From positions 56,569,934 through 56,633,933 of the forward strand of contig NC_063169.1 in the NCBI RefSeq assembly GCF_023159225.1: a stretch of DNA of 64,000 nt, read 5' to 3'. The notes under the pieces were generated by a model. The model was not told the DNA's origin. It did no database searches and worked only from the letters and a program-made list of their open reading frames with translations. This DNA is from Perognathus longimembris pacificus (Eukaryota > Chordata > Mammalia > Rodentia > Heteromyidae). Position 1 is the stretch's first letter. Each line of letters begins with the position of its first letter. Positions 46,425-58,152 of the stretch are shown here, in pieces. Made by a program: the position numbers and the translations under genes.

Positions 46425-46585
46425 CTCTACAGCTTGACTCACACCACCAATTTGTAATTTACTGGTTAATTAGAGACAAGAGTCTTGTGGACTTTTCCGT
46501 TGTGGTTGGCTTTGAATTGTGATCCTCATATCTCAGCCTTCTGAGCAGCAAGAATTATAGGTTGAGAGACACTGGTGCCTGGAGG
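46425..46585 (-). mobile_element. 7SL-like/Geo dimeric SINE, Geo half truncated
   Basis: ATGCTCTACAGCTTGACTCA and CACCACCAATTTG are the reversed start of Geo. TGGTTAATTAGAGACAAGAG, TGGACTTTTCCGTTGTGG, TGGCTTTGAATTGTGATCCT and CATATCTCAGCCTTCTGAGC are the reversed 7SL-like half, the same linker seen at 5320 and 25190. Confidence 0.8.
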
Positions 46586-47094
46586 GATTATTTTTCTTAA
46601 ACAGAACATTTAATACAAAATTATAAAAGAAAAAGTTAGAAATTGAGTTTCAGTAAATTTAACATTAATTTTTTCTGAAAAACATCACTATGTGGAAAGG
46701 GCAAATTAGAAAGTAGAGTTTAATATTTAAAACACACATATAAAATGTTAAAATACAAGAATTTTTTTCAAAAATATAAACAAACAATATTTCAAACTTT
46801 AGTGCAAAAATAAACAAAACAACCACTTGTTTTTTAAATGTGTCAACTACCAAACAATTTACAAAATCACATGAATGAATGACCAATATCTCTTGTAATC
46901 TCTTGTAATATGGATGTATATACTGCACACCAATTTTATGCCAAATATCTGAAAATCTTAGAAACTTCTAGAAAAGTTTGTAATGATGTAGGCATTTTAG
47001 AAAATACTTTTTTCATTTCTTGTAATATTAATATTTATATACCATATTATTAATAATTTCACATGTGGGAAATATGTGAATAAGATTTAAATAG
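46586..47094. other. Unique AT-rich DNA
   Basis: Nothing recognised; the minus-strand frame 46665-46928 is AT-rich noise. Confidence 0.5.
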
Positions 47095-47510
47095 ATCTGA
47101 AAAAAATGTACAAATTGCTGGCAATTTTATTCACGATAGCCCTAAACTAGAAATAACATTAATAAAGATGAGTGGACATACACATTATGATATATAATAA
47201 ATGTAAACCTCAGCATAAAAGAAATAAATCATTAATTCATATAAAATGAGTAGATATTGTTGATCATACACTTATTTAAGGTCATAGGTGCAAAATATAA
47301 TTATAACACCAAATGCTTATGAGGTATTTTGGAACAAAGTGTGAAGTGAGGATAAAGAAGCAGACCATGAGAAAAGATTTTTGAGTGATAAGGATATTAC
47401 ATATGTTAATGCAGATATTCAATTTGATTTAAATATATGCACATCTAAAATTGGTACACTCTATTGTATGGAAACTATACTTATATGTTACTTATATGTA
47501 AGTTACTTAT
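47095..47510 (+). mobile_element. Old L1 (L1M-type) 3' end
   Basis: GGCAATTTTATTCACGATAG, TGATATATAATAAATG, AGTGATAAGGATATTACATA, TGTTAATGCAGATATTCAA and ATTGGTACACTCTATTGTAT follow the order of old mammalian L1 ORF2 end and 3' UTR (ATTCACAATAGCC, ATGGATATGTTAATTAGC, CATTGTACACC). Heavily diverged. Confidence 0.6.
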
Positions 47511-49330
47511 GAGTATACTAATAAGTTGTTTAAATAGGTACATTCGGAAAGTTTCACTTTTTTATTTGCTAAGAAAATAACATATATATCAAGAATTTAT
47601 TTGTTTCTGAAAATAATGACAGATTTTCCTAGAAAAACATATTAGCTTAAGCAGCCATGTAGAAATAGTTCTTTTTTGGATTATTCAATTTTATTTATAA
47701 TACATGGCTTTTATTCCTTTACAAATATTTTATAAATGTATGCTATCTGACCTATTACCTGCTTGTTTAAAACTTTCTCATGTATTTTTCACCAACAAGA
47801 ATATACATTGTAATCTCTTTCAAGTATTTTTTCATGCAAGAATATATTGCTATTTTTAATGCTAACATTTCATAAGCTTGTTTTTTTAAAAGTTAATTGT
47901 ATGGACAGAACTGCTAAAGAAATAATTTGGTGTAAAGTGAAGAGCACATGTTTTTCATTCAGATAACTTGATTCCATTATTTCACATCATCAATGTGTGT
48001 TTTCTGCTAAGCAATAAAAATAAGCAATAGGAAGTGTTGGTCATCTGAGCATGCAGATTTATATTAGTGCTATAACTAGTATAACTAGATTCATATTAGC
48101 AACATAAGTAGTAGCTTGTAGATCCTTCTTTAGAAATTACGTGCTTTATCCAATTGCTTTTTCAAAATTTCCCTTCATTTACACAAATGTACATGCACAA
48201 CTAACTTTCCAATGTTTTTCCTAAATCTCTGTATTCACACCTGAGGTTTAATCCTTCAAACAGGACCTGAACAGGACCTGAACAGGTCCTGTTTGGGCAT
48301 ATTTCCACATAGGTAACTTTATTAAATAATCCAAAAGCATCTTTCCATAGAATCAATTGTATTACATAATCCAATGATCTTCATATACTAGAGCTGATGC
48401 TAATGCCACATACTATTGAGAAGCTAGTTTATGTAGACTTCGTATTAAAACAATAGAGAATATGTAAACTGAAAAAGGAAGAACAGAACTAGGGTTCAAA
48501 CATACTGAGTTCCCATTGTGCATTTAAAAAAGCACTTTTTGTATTTTGCAACTATCATTCCTATCTAAAAAGTTATTTTTATACTCCTTTTACTCTTTAT
48601 TAACGCTTTCCTATTTCTTTGAGTATGTTTATTGCTCCTACTTTGAAGACTTCTAGTTATATACTACATCTGGAAGCATTCCCAGATGTTTTCTATTTCA
48701 AAAAATTAGTGTATGAGTTATCTTTTAAGTTATATTTTTCCTTTGAACTCATTCTTATTTTAATGAATGTCTACTATAAGCATTAGGAACTGGATTCTTT
48801 AGATGACATATAGTCACTTGTAAGAGCCCCTTGTGCTGCCTCTTGTGAATTTTACTTGAGAATTGTTTAGGGATTGGGTGTCTCATTTTATTAATGTGAT
48901 TTCATTGCTTACATATTAAGCCTTGACTTTCCCTACTAAAGGATTTCTAGGGATTTTACAAAGCACTTTTTCTCTTTGGCAAACTACATATTAGTATTGA
49001 GATCCTCCAGTTGCTACCTGTATATTAACCCAATTGAATTCAACTTTCTCCACAAAAAATACTGAAGAGACCAGTATTTCAACTGAACCCAACAAGCTGT
49101 CTCTTTCCAGTATTTTTTTTTTTTTTGGCAAATGAGCCAATCAACAGATTAGAATTTTTGTCAAGACTCAGAACTTTATCATTAGTGAATTTATTAATAT
49201 CCTTCCAGTGTCCAGTCTCCATTATTTTGGAGATTTTGGAATGCACACTTTGCTTGAATTTGTTTTCTTTTCTTCTTTAAAAAAAAAAAAACAAATGAAT
49301 TTTGTTACTTTTGGAAAATATCAGGAACTT
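47511..49330. other. Unique AT-rich DNA with one GC-rich palindrome
   Basis: No gene or transposon recognised apart from the inverted repeat at 48257-48295. Confidence 0.55.
48257..48295. repeat. Perfect inverted repeat / hairpin
   Basis: CAAACAGGACCTG (48257-48269) is the exact reverse complement of CAGGTCCTGTTTG (48283-48295). Between them an extra AACAGGACCTG (48270-48280) can also pair with the right arm, leaving a 2-base loop, so two registers compete. ACAGGACCTGA is tandemly doubled on the left side. Confidence 0.9.
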
Positions 49331-49334
49331 TGTT

Positions 49335-49790
49335 TTAGGTCTTTCTTCTCTCCTCTACCTTCTTTTCCATCACATCGCTAACCAGCACACAAACCTTTGA
49401 CATAAGGGACCTGTGACGAGACAATGTCACATTTCTCTCTGAGCAACATCTCTGTTGTAGCAACAGAATGTTAGGCTGAGCTTTTGGCTTCCTGCCTTTG
49501 AATGAAATCACTGGCTTCTGAGATTTGCAAATGAAATTTTGTGTCCTAAGCAGTATGTCACTCCAAATAGGGCCTCCTTCTATCAATGGGAGGTAAAGGG
49601 AAAGTGGAGTCCCTACCTCTTGCCTGGAATTAAGCAGCAGCTACATGTAGGGCATCATGAAATCTACACAGAGAACATTTCTAACTCTACTGAGAACACC
49701 AGGCCTCCAAGCAGTATGTGTCACAAGAGCAAGCACTACTACTGGCCACACAAGTCTGCAGTGAAACTGCTTTTCTTCTTTTTAGTGATA
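49335..49790. promoter_or_regulatory. Unassigned GC-richer block (conserved element or old LTR?)
   Basis: Non-repetitive sequence with retained CpGs (CACATCGCTAACC, TGTGACGAGACAATG) and balanced composition. It could be a conserved element, an old LTR, or an untranslated exon; none is decisive. Frames 49335-49586 (minus) and 49539-49835 (plus) overlap and lack motifs. Confidence 0.3.
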
Positions 49791-50853
49791 TATGCCAGAG
49801 CAATATTTACTTTGTGGAATAGATTATTTTTATAATTTGACATTGACCATCTCAATTAATGCTTTCAAGGCAATTTATTCTAAAATGTATGGACATTGTA
49901 TTAAATAAATACATCGCCCTATCTAGATATCACGCAGAAAAATCTACCGATCCAAATCACTGAGGTACAGCATGCAACTGACTAACTTAAGAGAAAATTG
50001 GATACTGATAAAATGAAACTCATAATAGAAGTTAAGGTAACTTCTATTTTTCCTATTCAGATCCTGTTCAACTTGAAAAAAGTATTTGGTATTTTAATCA
50101 AAATATGTATGTCAGTAGTGTAAGGGTAGTCATGATAGATTTCAATAAAGAGTATTAATACAAGAAGAAAAACAATTATTTGTAATGATGCATGTTACAA
50201 GCCTGAGGAAAATTTAGTAAAATTTCACTAAAAGTGACTAAAGTTAAAATGACCCTGTCAGTAGAGTCTCCTAAATATTTTTAAAGTACTTTTTCTATAT
50301 AAAGACTGATTCATAAGTAAGTCTATGGTGACCCTCTGAGTACTCTGAAATCTACATAATTGTTTCCCTTCTCAGATAGTTATTTCATTCTTTTCAGTTA
50401 TTTTCCTATGTATTTTATCTGTTTTAAATATGAATCATGGACTGTCAAGTAGATGCTAAGTTTACATCCGGGAAAACTCTCCCTTAGCTAATTGTGTTTC
50501 TCACATTGGATCTTTCACATAATGGATACTTCGTAGATGGTCTAGGCATGTTTTGCTTATTTGACAAAATTGTATATAATTATTTCACCATCGAAGGTGA
50601 AATTTCTCACTGGCTTTGCCCACAAGGGGAAAGGAGGAAGAAATGTGGTTTCAAATGTCATGAACTCTTACTGCTATTAGTGAATGCTGGCAGATAAATA
50701 GATAGTAGACCCCTGGTGATCCAAATGTATACTCTTCCAAGAAGACCACCAATCACACATGATCAGGATATGAGGAGTTGAGTAGCACTGCTGTGGTGAT
50801 TGATTCATTATCCACATAATGTTATCCAACTTCAGCTGGCCTTCAACCAATCT
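49791..50853. other. Unique AT-rich DNA
   Basis: No feature recognised; the open frame 50494-50697 has no motif. Confidence 0.5.
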
Positions 50854-50867
50854 AAAATTTTCATGTT

Positions 50868-51300
50868 TAATATAAAAGATGTGTATTATTGTTGTTGTTT
50901 TCAACATGCCATGTGAAACCATGCCCTTTTTTTCATATTTCGTTCCCATGGTTTTACCCCTCATATCACTGTAACTGATTTTAGGACCCTGGACATTGTA
51001 TATATTTGTATTGGAACTAGGGAAGGAAAAGGGAATACCCAAATTGAGTGACAAATGTTAAAATGACAAACCAATGCAACAGCAATACTTACAAAAGTAT
51101 ATGGTGTAAAGCAACTGTACAACTCATGGGGGTTGAAAGAGAAATGGGGAGGGGGAAGCAGGGGAAAATAGAGGGAGGAGGTAACAAATTGCATAAGAAA
51201 TGTACTCACTACTCACTGCCTTATGTATAAAACTGTAACCCTCTGTACTGCACTTTGACAATAAAGGAATAAAAAAGATGTGAAAATAAAAAAATAAAAT
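50868..51300 (+). mobile_element. L1 3' UTR, 5'-truncated, with target duplication
   Basis: Second-type 3' UTR: TTTTCAACATGCCATGTGAA, ACCCTGGACATTGTATATA, TATTGGAACTAGGG, G-rich tract 51125-51180, AAGAAATGTACTCACTACTC and an A-rich tail. A 14-base perfect target duplication AAAATTTTCATGTT lies at 50854-50867 and 51301-51314. Minus-strand frames 50677-51054 and 50961-51209 are UTR shadows. Confidence 0.95.
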
Positions 51301-51314
51301 AAAATTTTCATGTT

Positions 51315-51840
51315 AACACTCAAAGCATATTCCCTTTTATCTTACTTTAGGAACACTATTATTATTATTATTATTACATTTCAGGTGACATTTTCAAAAA
51401 ATTAAGGGCAGGTCAATATTCACCAGATACACATGAAAGCATGTCTGAGGAAAATGTGGTACCAACAGAGCTTTTTTTTGTCCCAAATGAGTTGTAGAAT
51501 GAGTACCTGGATATTTTAAAAAATTTTTTTGGTTATATTTTGACTTTTTTTTTCAGGTTCACTCTTGATCAAAGCTACATGTATATAGATCCTAGAAGCA
51601 TTTCTAGGGATTTTTAAAAAATGTTTTCTGTTTTTCCTTTCATGTTAATTAGAACCAGTTTCATTGAAAAGTGGGTCCAAAGACCTCCTTAGGCTTCCAT
51701 ACAAGAGATAGTTTTACTGGATTGTCTGAACAGCATTCATTTTTTTTTTAGAGTAAATACTATTGCTCCTTGGAATACTGCCCTTAATATCTTTCTAACT
51801 GGGACTTAAGAAACAAAACCATGGTGCAAGTTATTTATCA
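51315..51840. other. Unique AT-rich DNA with a short (TTA)n tract
   Basis: (TTA)n at 51357-51376; otherwise nothing recognised. Confidence 0.5.
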
Positions 51841-52280
51841 TCATTCATGCAGAGAGCATCATTAATTCCAACATCTCTATTTCTTTGCAACAATACATAT
51901 AATGATTATATTAATTGAGAAAATCAAATTGCTGTAAAGCACCGACTAAATATCAGCATCAACACTAGAAGTAAATGGCTAAAATACAAGAATGCATTTG
52001 TTTTAGAAGCTCAGAGAGGAAAATGTGCTTGTAATAAATATTTAATCGTCTTCATTCTGTTCTCTCAGCACATTAAAATCATCTAATATTGTTAAAATAA
52101 TTAGTCTTCTAAACAGCCGAGGGAACACAAGAAGGATTGATCACTTTCCCAGATTAAACAATGCAACCCTCAACATTCTGATGACTTTAATAACAGAAGC
52201 TCCAGTCATAAACCCTATTATGCAGAGAGCAGTTCATGTCAAGAGAATATCAGTTTTTGATACTCATTATTTAGACAGTG
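51841..52280. promoter_or_regulatory. Candidate conserved enhancer-like block
   Basis: About 440 bases without repeats, with dense homeodomain/SOX/POU-like cores: GCATCATTAATTCC, GATTATATTAATTGAG, AATATTTAATCGTC, AAAATAATTAGTCTTC, GATTAAACAATGC (ACAATG) and AGATTAAAC. There is little low-complexity sequence and no codon pattern. This is the composition typical of deeply conserved developmental enhancers in gene deserts. Conservation was not tested. Confidence 0.4.
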
Positions 52281-53825
52281 TCACATCAAGCAATAGATGA
52301 ACACTTTCAGTCCAAGTAAACAGAGACACTCAACATGCTACCAAAAAAGTATTTTTCTGTAGCTAACCTAGCATGAAAAGCACAGAAAGAAAATCACAAT
52401 CTAGGCTGGCATGGTTACCACTGAAGTCACTGGATGATTATGGGCTTTTGAAAGATGGACATATTTTGACCATTTCAATCATAGCAGACACGGTCTATTG
52501 ACTTGTAGAAAGGCTAGAAATGGAGTTTCATATTCCATGCTTCTATTTTTACCAAACTGTAGGACAAAATAAAAAGACATTTTTGACTTATCTTAAGGGT
52601 TTCAAGATTGTTTGGGGGTGTTTGAGTTGGAAATAGTATATTATCATGGAACTTACTGGGGTTACTTTTGCAAAAGAGATTTTGTATTTCCCGCAGAAAA
52701 AGAAGAGCTAAAATTATCATAAAAAATGAACCCCTGGATTTTGGTCGTGTGCTTCCTAAAACAAAATAAATTGTAAAGCCCCTCCTTGTTTAAATTGAAC
52801 CAATGCTGAATAGTCAGTCCCATGAGTCATAATGTAGAAACATATTAGTTCTCAATTGGAGGTAATTTAGAGGAAAATATCAAAAGCTCAATGAATGCTG
52901 ATAAGACTTTTTCACTAATGGTTTACATGTGCACTGAGGACTCTGGAGGAAATGATGCAGAACATTGTTCAGATTTACAATATTTCATACATAATCTTTA
53001 ATACATCTGTTGCCAAGTCTTATTGCAATTGGGTTTCTTTGAGTGTTTAAACTTTCTCTTGTATATTAAATTTTACTCATCAGAACAAAAATATTCAGGA
53101 GATACTTGATTCTCTTTTATAAATGACTTGTTATTTTTAGTATCATCCAACCTTTAAAAAAGTCATGGAATAACTAACTTGAAAAAAATTTCTCTCGTGA
53201 TTAAAAGTAGGAGTTTTTTTTAACCTACTATCTCACACAAATTAACCATCTCTTTGAAAACTGGGTAATGATTTTTAAATGTGCAATTTAAAATTTCAAA
53301 CCATATTACCATTTTCCTCCCAGAAGCTTAACTGTCAGTGACTTAGTAAAACCATCATTAATCACAAGATAAGCTACAGTCATGTGGTGATTGTAATTTG
53401 GTCCCACAGAACCCAAGACAAATGATATGGAATACCATTAGCAATGATAGCTTTAATGTAGACATTCATCATGGACTCAGGTTCACTTGATAAGACTTTG
53501 GGATAAAAACATGGGGAGAAGTTGCCTAACTGTTAAAAATTCTATTATTATTAAATCATAATTTCCACAAAATTGTACAACATAAAGGTGTTAGATTTTT
53601 GTGTTTCTGATTTTTTTTTTGCTCTTAAAAAGACATAATAGCAGGGGGCTTTATGATAAGCCAGATGTGGTGCAATTAGAATAGTAAATGCTGATTAGGT
53701 GTTATCTAATTTCTAATAATAGAATCTGGAGGTTTGGGGAAGCTTTCTATTTATAGGAGTCACAAGATGCTGTGGCTCACCAGAGCAGGTAAACTGCTAA
53801 TAGAGGTTAAGGAGAAATTTCACAT
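52281..53825. other. Unique AT-rich DNA
   Basis: No gene or transposon recognised; the minus-strand frame 52514-52720 lacks motifs. Confidence 0.5.
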
Positions 53826-53829
53826 AACT

Positions 53830-53831
53830 GT

Positions 53832-53862
<31 letters not shown>

Positions 53863-53882
53863 GTTTCTCTCTCTCTGTCACA

Positions 53883-53917
<35 letters not shown>

Positions 53918-53932
53918 TCCCCCCCCCACAGG
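53830..53932. repeat. (CT)n-(CA)n-(C)n compound microsatellite
   Basis: CTCTCTGT-type repeats pass into (CT)n, then (CA)n, then a C-run. The frame 53734-53979 owes its length to this. Confidence 0.95.
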
Positions 53933-55400
53933 TTCATCCATCAGTGATACACATTATTGATCACAAACCTTTGAAATAAACTACTTTATAATCCCATACA
54001 ACAAAATACCACTATTCTGTGGTCACATTTAAGAACCTAGCTATTTCAAGAACAGAGAGTATTTTAGTAAGTCCTTTTCCCGCAGGGAATCTTGATGCCA
54101 TTGGTTGTAACAGAAGTGTTAGTACCATCCACAATTGGAAGTAAACAACAACTGAGGTTTGCAGCCTTCTCCTGAAGAATAAGAGACTAGAATTTTAATT
54201 TTTCACATGAAGAACACAACCTAGTTTGTTCCTTTAGAAATACATTATATATTTTCTAATTTTTTTCCATTTACCATAGTTATTTCTACCACCTGAACAT
54301 AACTGTAGATTTTTTAACTCTAGCCACCTCTCTCATGAGCTTAATTTTTTCTGGTGTCATTATTTGAATTATCTACCTTGCAATGCACTTCCAGAGCCCC
54401 CCCTGTATCCTGGATAGATTACATGGTGATTAAAACATACAATGGCAAAACCTTTAACATTTTCACAGACATAGTTGAGGTCTTACACACCAAATCTTCT
54501 GGTCTCCAACATTTCAGTTAATAAAAAAATTAAAATGATACTATAAATTGATTACTTGAATATTTGTAAATATGTATAATTTTTATGATGGAGAAAGCAT
54601 TCTATATTGACATTGATGCTGCAAATATGTTTGAATATACATGTATAAATGTTTCTTTAATTTCTATGCCCATATTTTATTGTGTTTAGCTTAATTATAT
54701 CACATTTCATTCATGCTTATTCATATTTATTTTCCAAATAATAAGCACTGCATTTGCTTTGGCATTTATTTCAAAATTCACTCTCTTGTCAAATTATCAC
54801 TGTCATTAAAAGGTTGTTTCATACATTTTTAGACCATGATAAATGTAAGCCATTATAAATGGCAATGTCAAAAGAAATTTGAAATACCTATGGCAAGAGA
54901 AATTTAAAATATCTAATTTAGAATCCCCTTACAGAATTGAGCTGCTATGGCAACAAAAGATTAGTTACTACATGCCAGAAGTTTCTTAAGATAAGAGCGC
55001 CAGCTTAGAGTCTGACTGGAGACCAATTTCAGACACGCTAAATTTCAGGTTTCAAGATTTGGACAAAATATTTTGTATGACACATATTTATAGAACTGTT
55101 TTGGTGTGCTAGGAGTACCATAACAGTTTTTTACGGGTGCGTGGATTAACTAGTGAGAAGTTATTTCTCACAATTCTGGAAGCAGAAAGCTCAAGATGTT
55201 GGTTTCTTCAGAAACTCTGTGGTTAGATAGTAGATGTCTACCTTCACTGTTTGGTCTCACCTGATCTATCTTCTTGCTTGCATATTCACTTCTGTGTTCC
55301 TCTTTGGTTTTCTATAGATCCACTTAGTCAAATGGTAATACTACTCACTGCAAATGATCTCCTTATAGTTGCATCACTTTTAAAAAATCTTATCTCTATC
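53933..55400. other. Unique AT-rich DNA
   Basis: No gene or repeat family recognised. Confidence 0.5.
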
Positions 55401-55404
55401 TGTG

Positions 55405-55633
55405 TGCCAGTGGCTCAAATCTGAATCCTATCTACTCAGGAGGCTGAGAACTGAGGATCACAGTTTGAAACTAGCCCAGACAGGAAAGTAGGTGAGACTC
55501 TTATCTCCAATAAACTACTTAGAAGAAAAAAAAAATCCAGAAGTGTTGCTGTGGCTCAAATGGTAGAGCACTAGCTTAGAGCAAAAGAAGTACAGGTATT
55601 GTACCCAGGCCAGAGTTCAAGCTCCAGAAATGG
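55405..55633 (+). mobile_element. 7SL-like/Geo dimeric SINE, complete layout
   Basis: Left: GCCAGTGGCTCAAATCTGAA, CTACTCAGGAGGCTGAGAAC, TGAGGATCACAGTTTG, GACTCTTATCTCCAATAAAC, A-run. Right (Geo): TCCAGAAGTGTTGCTGTGGC, TCAAATGGTAGAGCACTAGC, ACCCAGGCCAGAGTTCAAGC. The Geo B-box-like GTTCAAGCTCC is present. Instead of poly-A it ends in a long (CAGA)n(CA)n tract. Confidence 0.92.
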
Positions 55634-55640
55634 CACAGAC

Positions 55641-55711
<71 letters not shown>
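55634..55711. repeat. (CAGA)n-(CA)n microsatellite
   Basis: About eight CAGA units followed by about twenty CA units, starting exactly at the SINE 3' end. Confidence 0.97.
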
Positions 55712-55984
55712 ATATCTAAATACAGGCACATTCTAAGATATTTAGGACTTGGGGGGATATATCATCATATCATACATACCTACTATGTACCAATGACCAT
55801 TTATCAAAACTAAATTAGGGAAAAGTATCCTTGGCATCCTAGAGACTATTTAGTTCTACTGGTGTGTTTGCATCTTCAGTTTCATCTGTACAACCTCTCA
55901 AATCATAGGTAGGATGCCAGGATCATGTAACCTAACAGTGAAGACCATAGTTTTTGGCCCATAACAAATCACCATTAAGATTTG

Positions 55985-56255
55985 TAAGAATGTTGAGGCA
56001 CTGGTGCCTCAGGCCCATAATCCTAGCTACTCAGGAGCCTGAGATCTGAGTATTGTGGTTTGAAGTCTGCAAGAGAAGGAGATCCTTATCTCCAATTAAT
56101 AACCCCCCCCCCCAAAAAAAAAGGTCCAGAAGTAGAGCTGTGACTTAGATGACAGAGCTCTAATCATGTCCTCCCAAAACCCTCAAGGACAGTGTCTGTG
56201 GCCTTGAGTTCTTGCCCTAAGAACGGTGCCAGTGTGCCTGTGCAAGCTCTTGCAT
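55985..56255 (+). mobile_element. 7SL-like/Geo dimeric SINE
   Basis: GAGGCACTGGTGCCTCAGGC, ATCCTAGCTACTCAGGAGCC, TGAGATCTGAG, TTATCTCCAATTAATAA, a C/A-run, then GGTCCAGAAGTAGAGCTGTG, ACAGAGCTCTAATCATG, CAAGGACAGTGTCTGTGG and TTGAGTTCTTGCCC. It ends in a TG/CA-rich stretch (GCATGCGCGTGCGTACACAT, ACACACAC). Frames on both strands here are incidental. Confidence 0.85.
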
Positions 56256-56289
56256 GCGCGTGCGTACACATACACACACGATTTGTACT

Positions 56290-57000
56290 GATGAAACATA
56301 TTGATAGACATCAACAGACTTCCCTTAGGGAATCCATGTGGCACTTTCCCAGGATTTTCTATGGGATGGCCACATTCATGTTTCAGCAAGTTTGCTGTCT
56401 GTCCACGTATTTCATTCACACATTATTTCACGAAGCCTTCCTAACTTAGAAGTTCTTATCATTATTATTACAGCAGTTATTGAATTTTAGAAATGACCTT
56501 AGTTATTTAATTATATCCAATATTTAAAATACTTCTTCGTTTTCACCAGTTGTTTAAGATTTGTTTGTTAGGTTTGGGTACAATGGAAAAAATTCACAGG
56601 CTCATTTTGCTTAGCGTATTAGAATTCTCTAGGAAATGTATTTTCAATCTGGTGGTAATTCCCTGGAAATATCTCCTTCAACATGGATGCTTTTGATGAT
56701 GGATGGCTTCCTTTTGAGTATGCTTTCCATTGCCTTATTGTGTATTTGCATTTGCCCAACTAACTTAGAAAGCCAACTTGTGTTACAGAGCCAAACTTGT
56801 GTTTTCCTGGTGACTCCACTTTTCATAGTAATTAGTATTTCTTTACAAGACCAAGAAGGTTCATGATTTAAACAATTTTTGAAGATCCTAATTCTTGATG
56901 CTTACAATAGCAAATAAATTTCTATCTCTCTCCCCTTCTCTCTCTCGCTTTCTCTTATACTGTGTGTGTTCCCACACGTGTGTGCCTTTTTCTTTCTGTC
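56290..57000. other. Unique sequence
   Basis: Nothing recognised. Opposed open frames 56636-56866 (plus) and 56826-56644 (minus) lack motifs. Confidence 0.5.
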
Positions 57001-57004
57001 ACAA

Positions 57005-57085
57005 ATACTAGGAATTCAAACTCAGTACCTTGTATGTGCTGAGAAACCATAATACAATTGAGCTAAAATCTCATCCCTTTCTTTG
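57005..57085 (-). mobile_element. Old ID-like fragment
   Basis: TAGGAATTCAAACTCAGTAC, CTTGTATGTGCTGAG and ACAATTGAGCTAAAATCTCA resemble a reversed ID unit (CAGGACCTTGCACATGCTAG, ACTGAGCTACATCCCC). Confidence 0.5.
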
Positions 57086-57930
57086 TAGTATTTCTCTGCT
57101 TTGTGAGAAAAAAAAATCATCATTATTTTCAGTTAATTATTTAACCATTATTTTACTTATTGGAACAACTTGAGAAGAAGATGTAAGTGAATGTTTTCTC
57201 TCTGAAATAAATTCATTGATGTGTTAAAGGGTCGGAGAAGGATAAAGATCATGTTGAGCCCAATCAAAAGGGTACTGAGTGATCCAGTGTGGTATTATAT
57301 ACTAATAAGTGTCTATTCCTTCAGACTGTATAACAATCCTTTACATTCATGCTCTCACAGGCACACACACAGAAACAAAACACAAAGGTGAGTGAAGCAA
57401 AACTGACTAGAGAGTAGAAAAAACAATCAAAACTTCTCTAGGACTCAGAGACTCCAACACTCCTCTCCAAAAATGGATAGACCAAAGAGAAAGTGGCACA
57501 ATTAAAATACAGATGAACATCATTGAAGGACTCAATCAGTTTTATGTAATGACACAGAACACCCCAGAGTGCAAATTTTTCTCTTCCGTAATTACCACAT
57601 TCTAGACCACAAACCATACCATGACAAGTTTGTTGTTGTTTTTTAAGTAGAATCTTACAAACTATGTTCGAGAAATTGAAGTAGAAACTAATATGACAAG
57701 GGAAACTGGGAAATATTTTAAGCATTTTGGAAACAAAAAAAAAATGCCCCTAGCACAGAGATCAAAATAAAGAGAAAAAATAATGTACTAAGGAAGGAAA
57801 ATAAATGTTGTCAAATACTGTGAAGTAATCCAAAAGCAAGAATGAGGAGGTGTGTTTATATCATTGAATGAATGTGCTAGAAGAGGGAGAGGGGGAAATA
57901 AAACACATAAAAAAACCCAAACTATATCTG
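57086..57930. other. Unique AT-rich DNA
   Basis: Nothing recognised; the minus-strand frame 57438-57725 (95 codons) has no motif. Confidence 0.5.
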
Positions 57931-57934
57931 GTGT

Positions 57935-58125
57935 TGTGGTTCATGCCTGTAATTCTACTTTGTTTGAAGCAGATATCAGAAGGATCATAGTTCAAGTACG
58001 CCCAAGAAAAAAAGTTAGGGAGACCTTATCTCAAGAAACTAGCATGTCATGATGATGTCTGCCTATGAACTCAGCTACAAGGAAGACATGGTAGGAAGCT
58101 CACAATCAAATTCCAACTGTGAAAA
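57935..58125 (+). mobile_element. 7SL/B1-like dimeric SINE, diverged
   Basis: TGGTGTTGTGGTTCATGCCT, GTAATTCTACTTTGTTTGAA, AGAAGGATCATAGTTCAAG and GGGAGACCTTATCTCAAGAA are a B1-type left arm. TGATGTCTGCCTATGAACTC, AGCTACAAGGAAGACATGG and AGCTCACAATCAAATTCC are a second 7SL-like arm. No Geo half. Confidence 0.65.
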
Positions 58126-58152
58126 AAAGTGAGATTATTTTAAAAAATAAAT

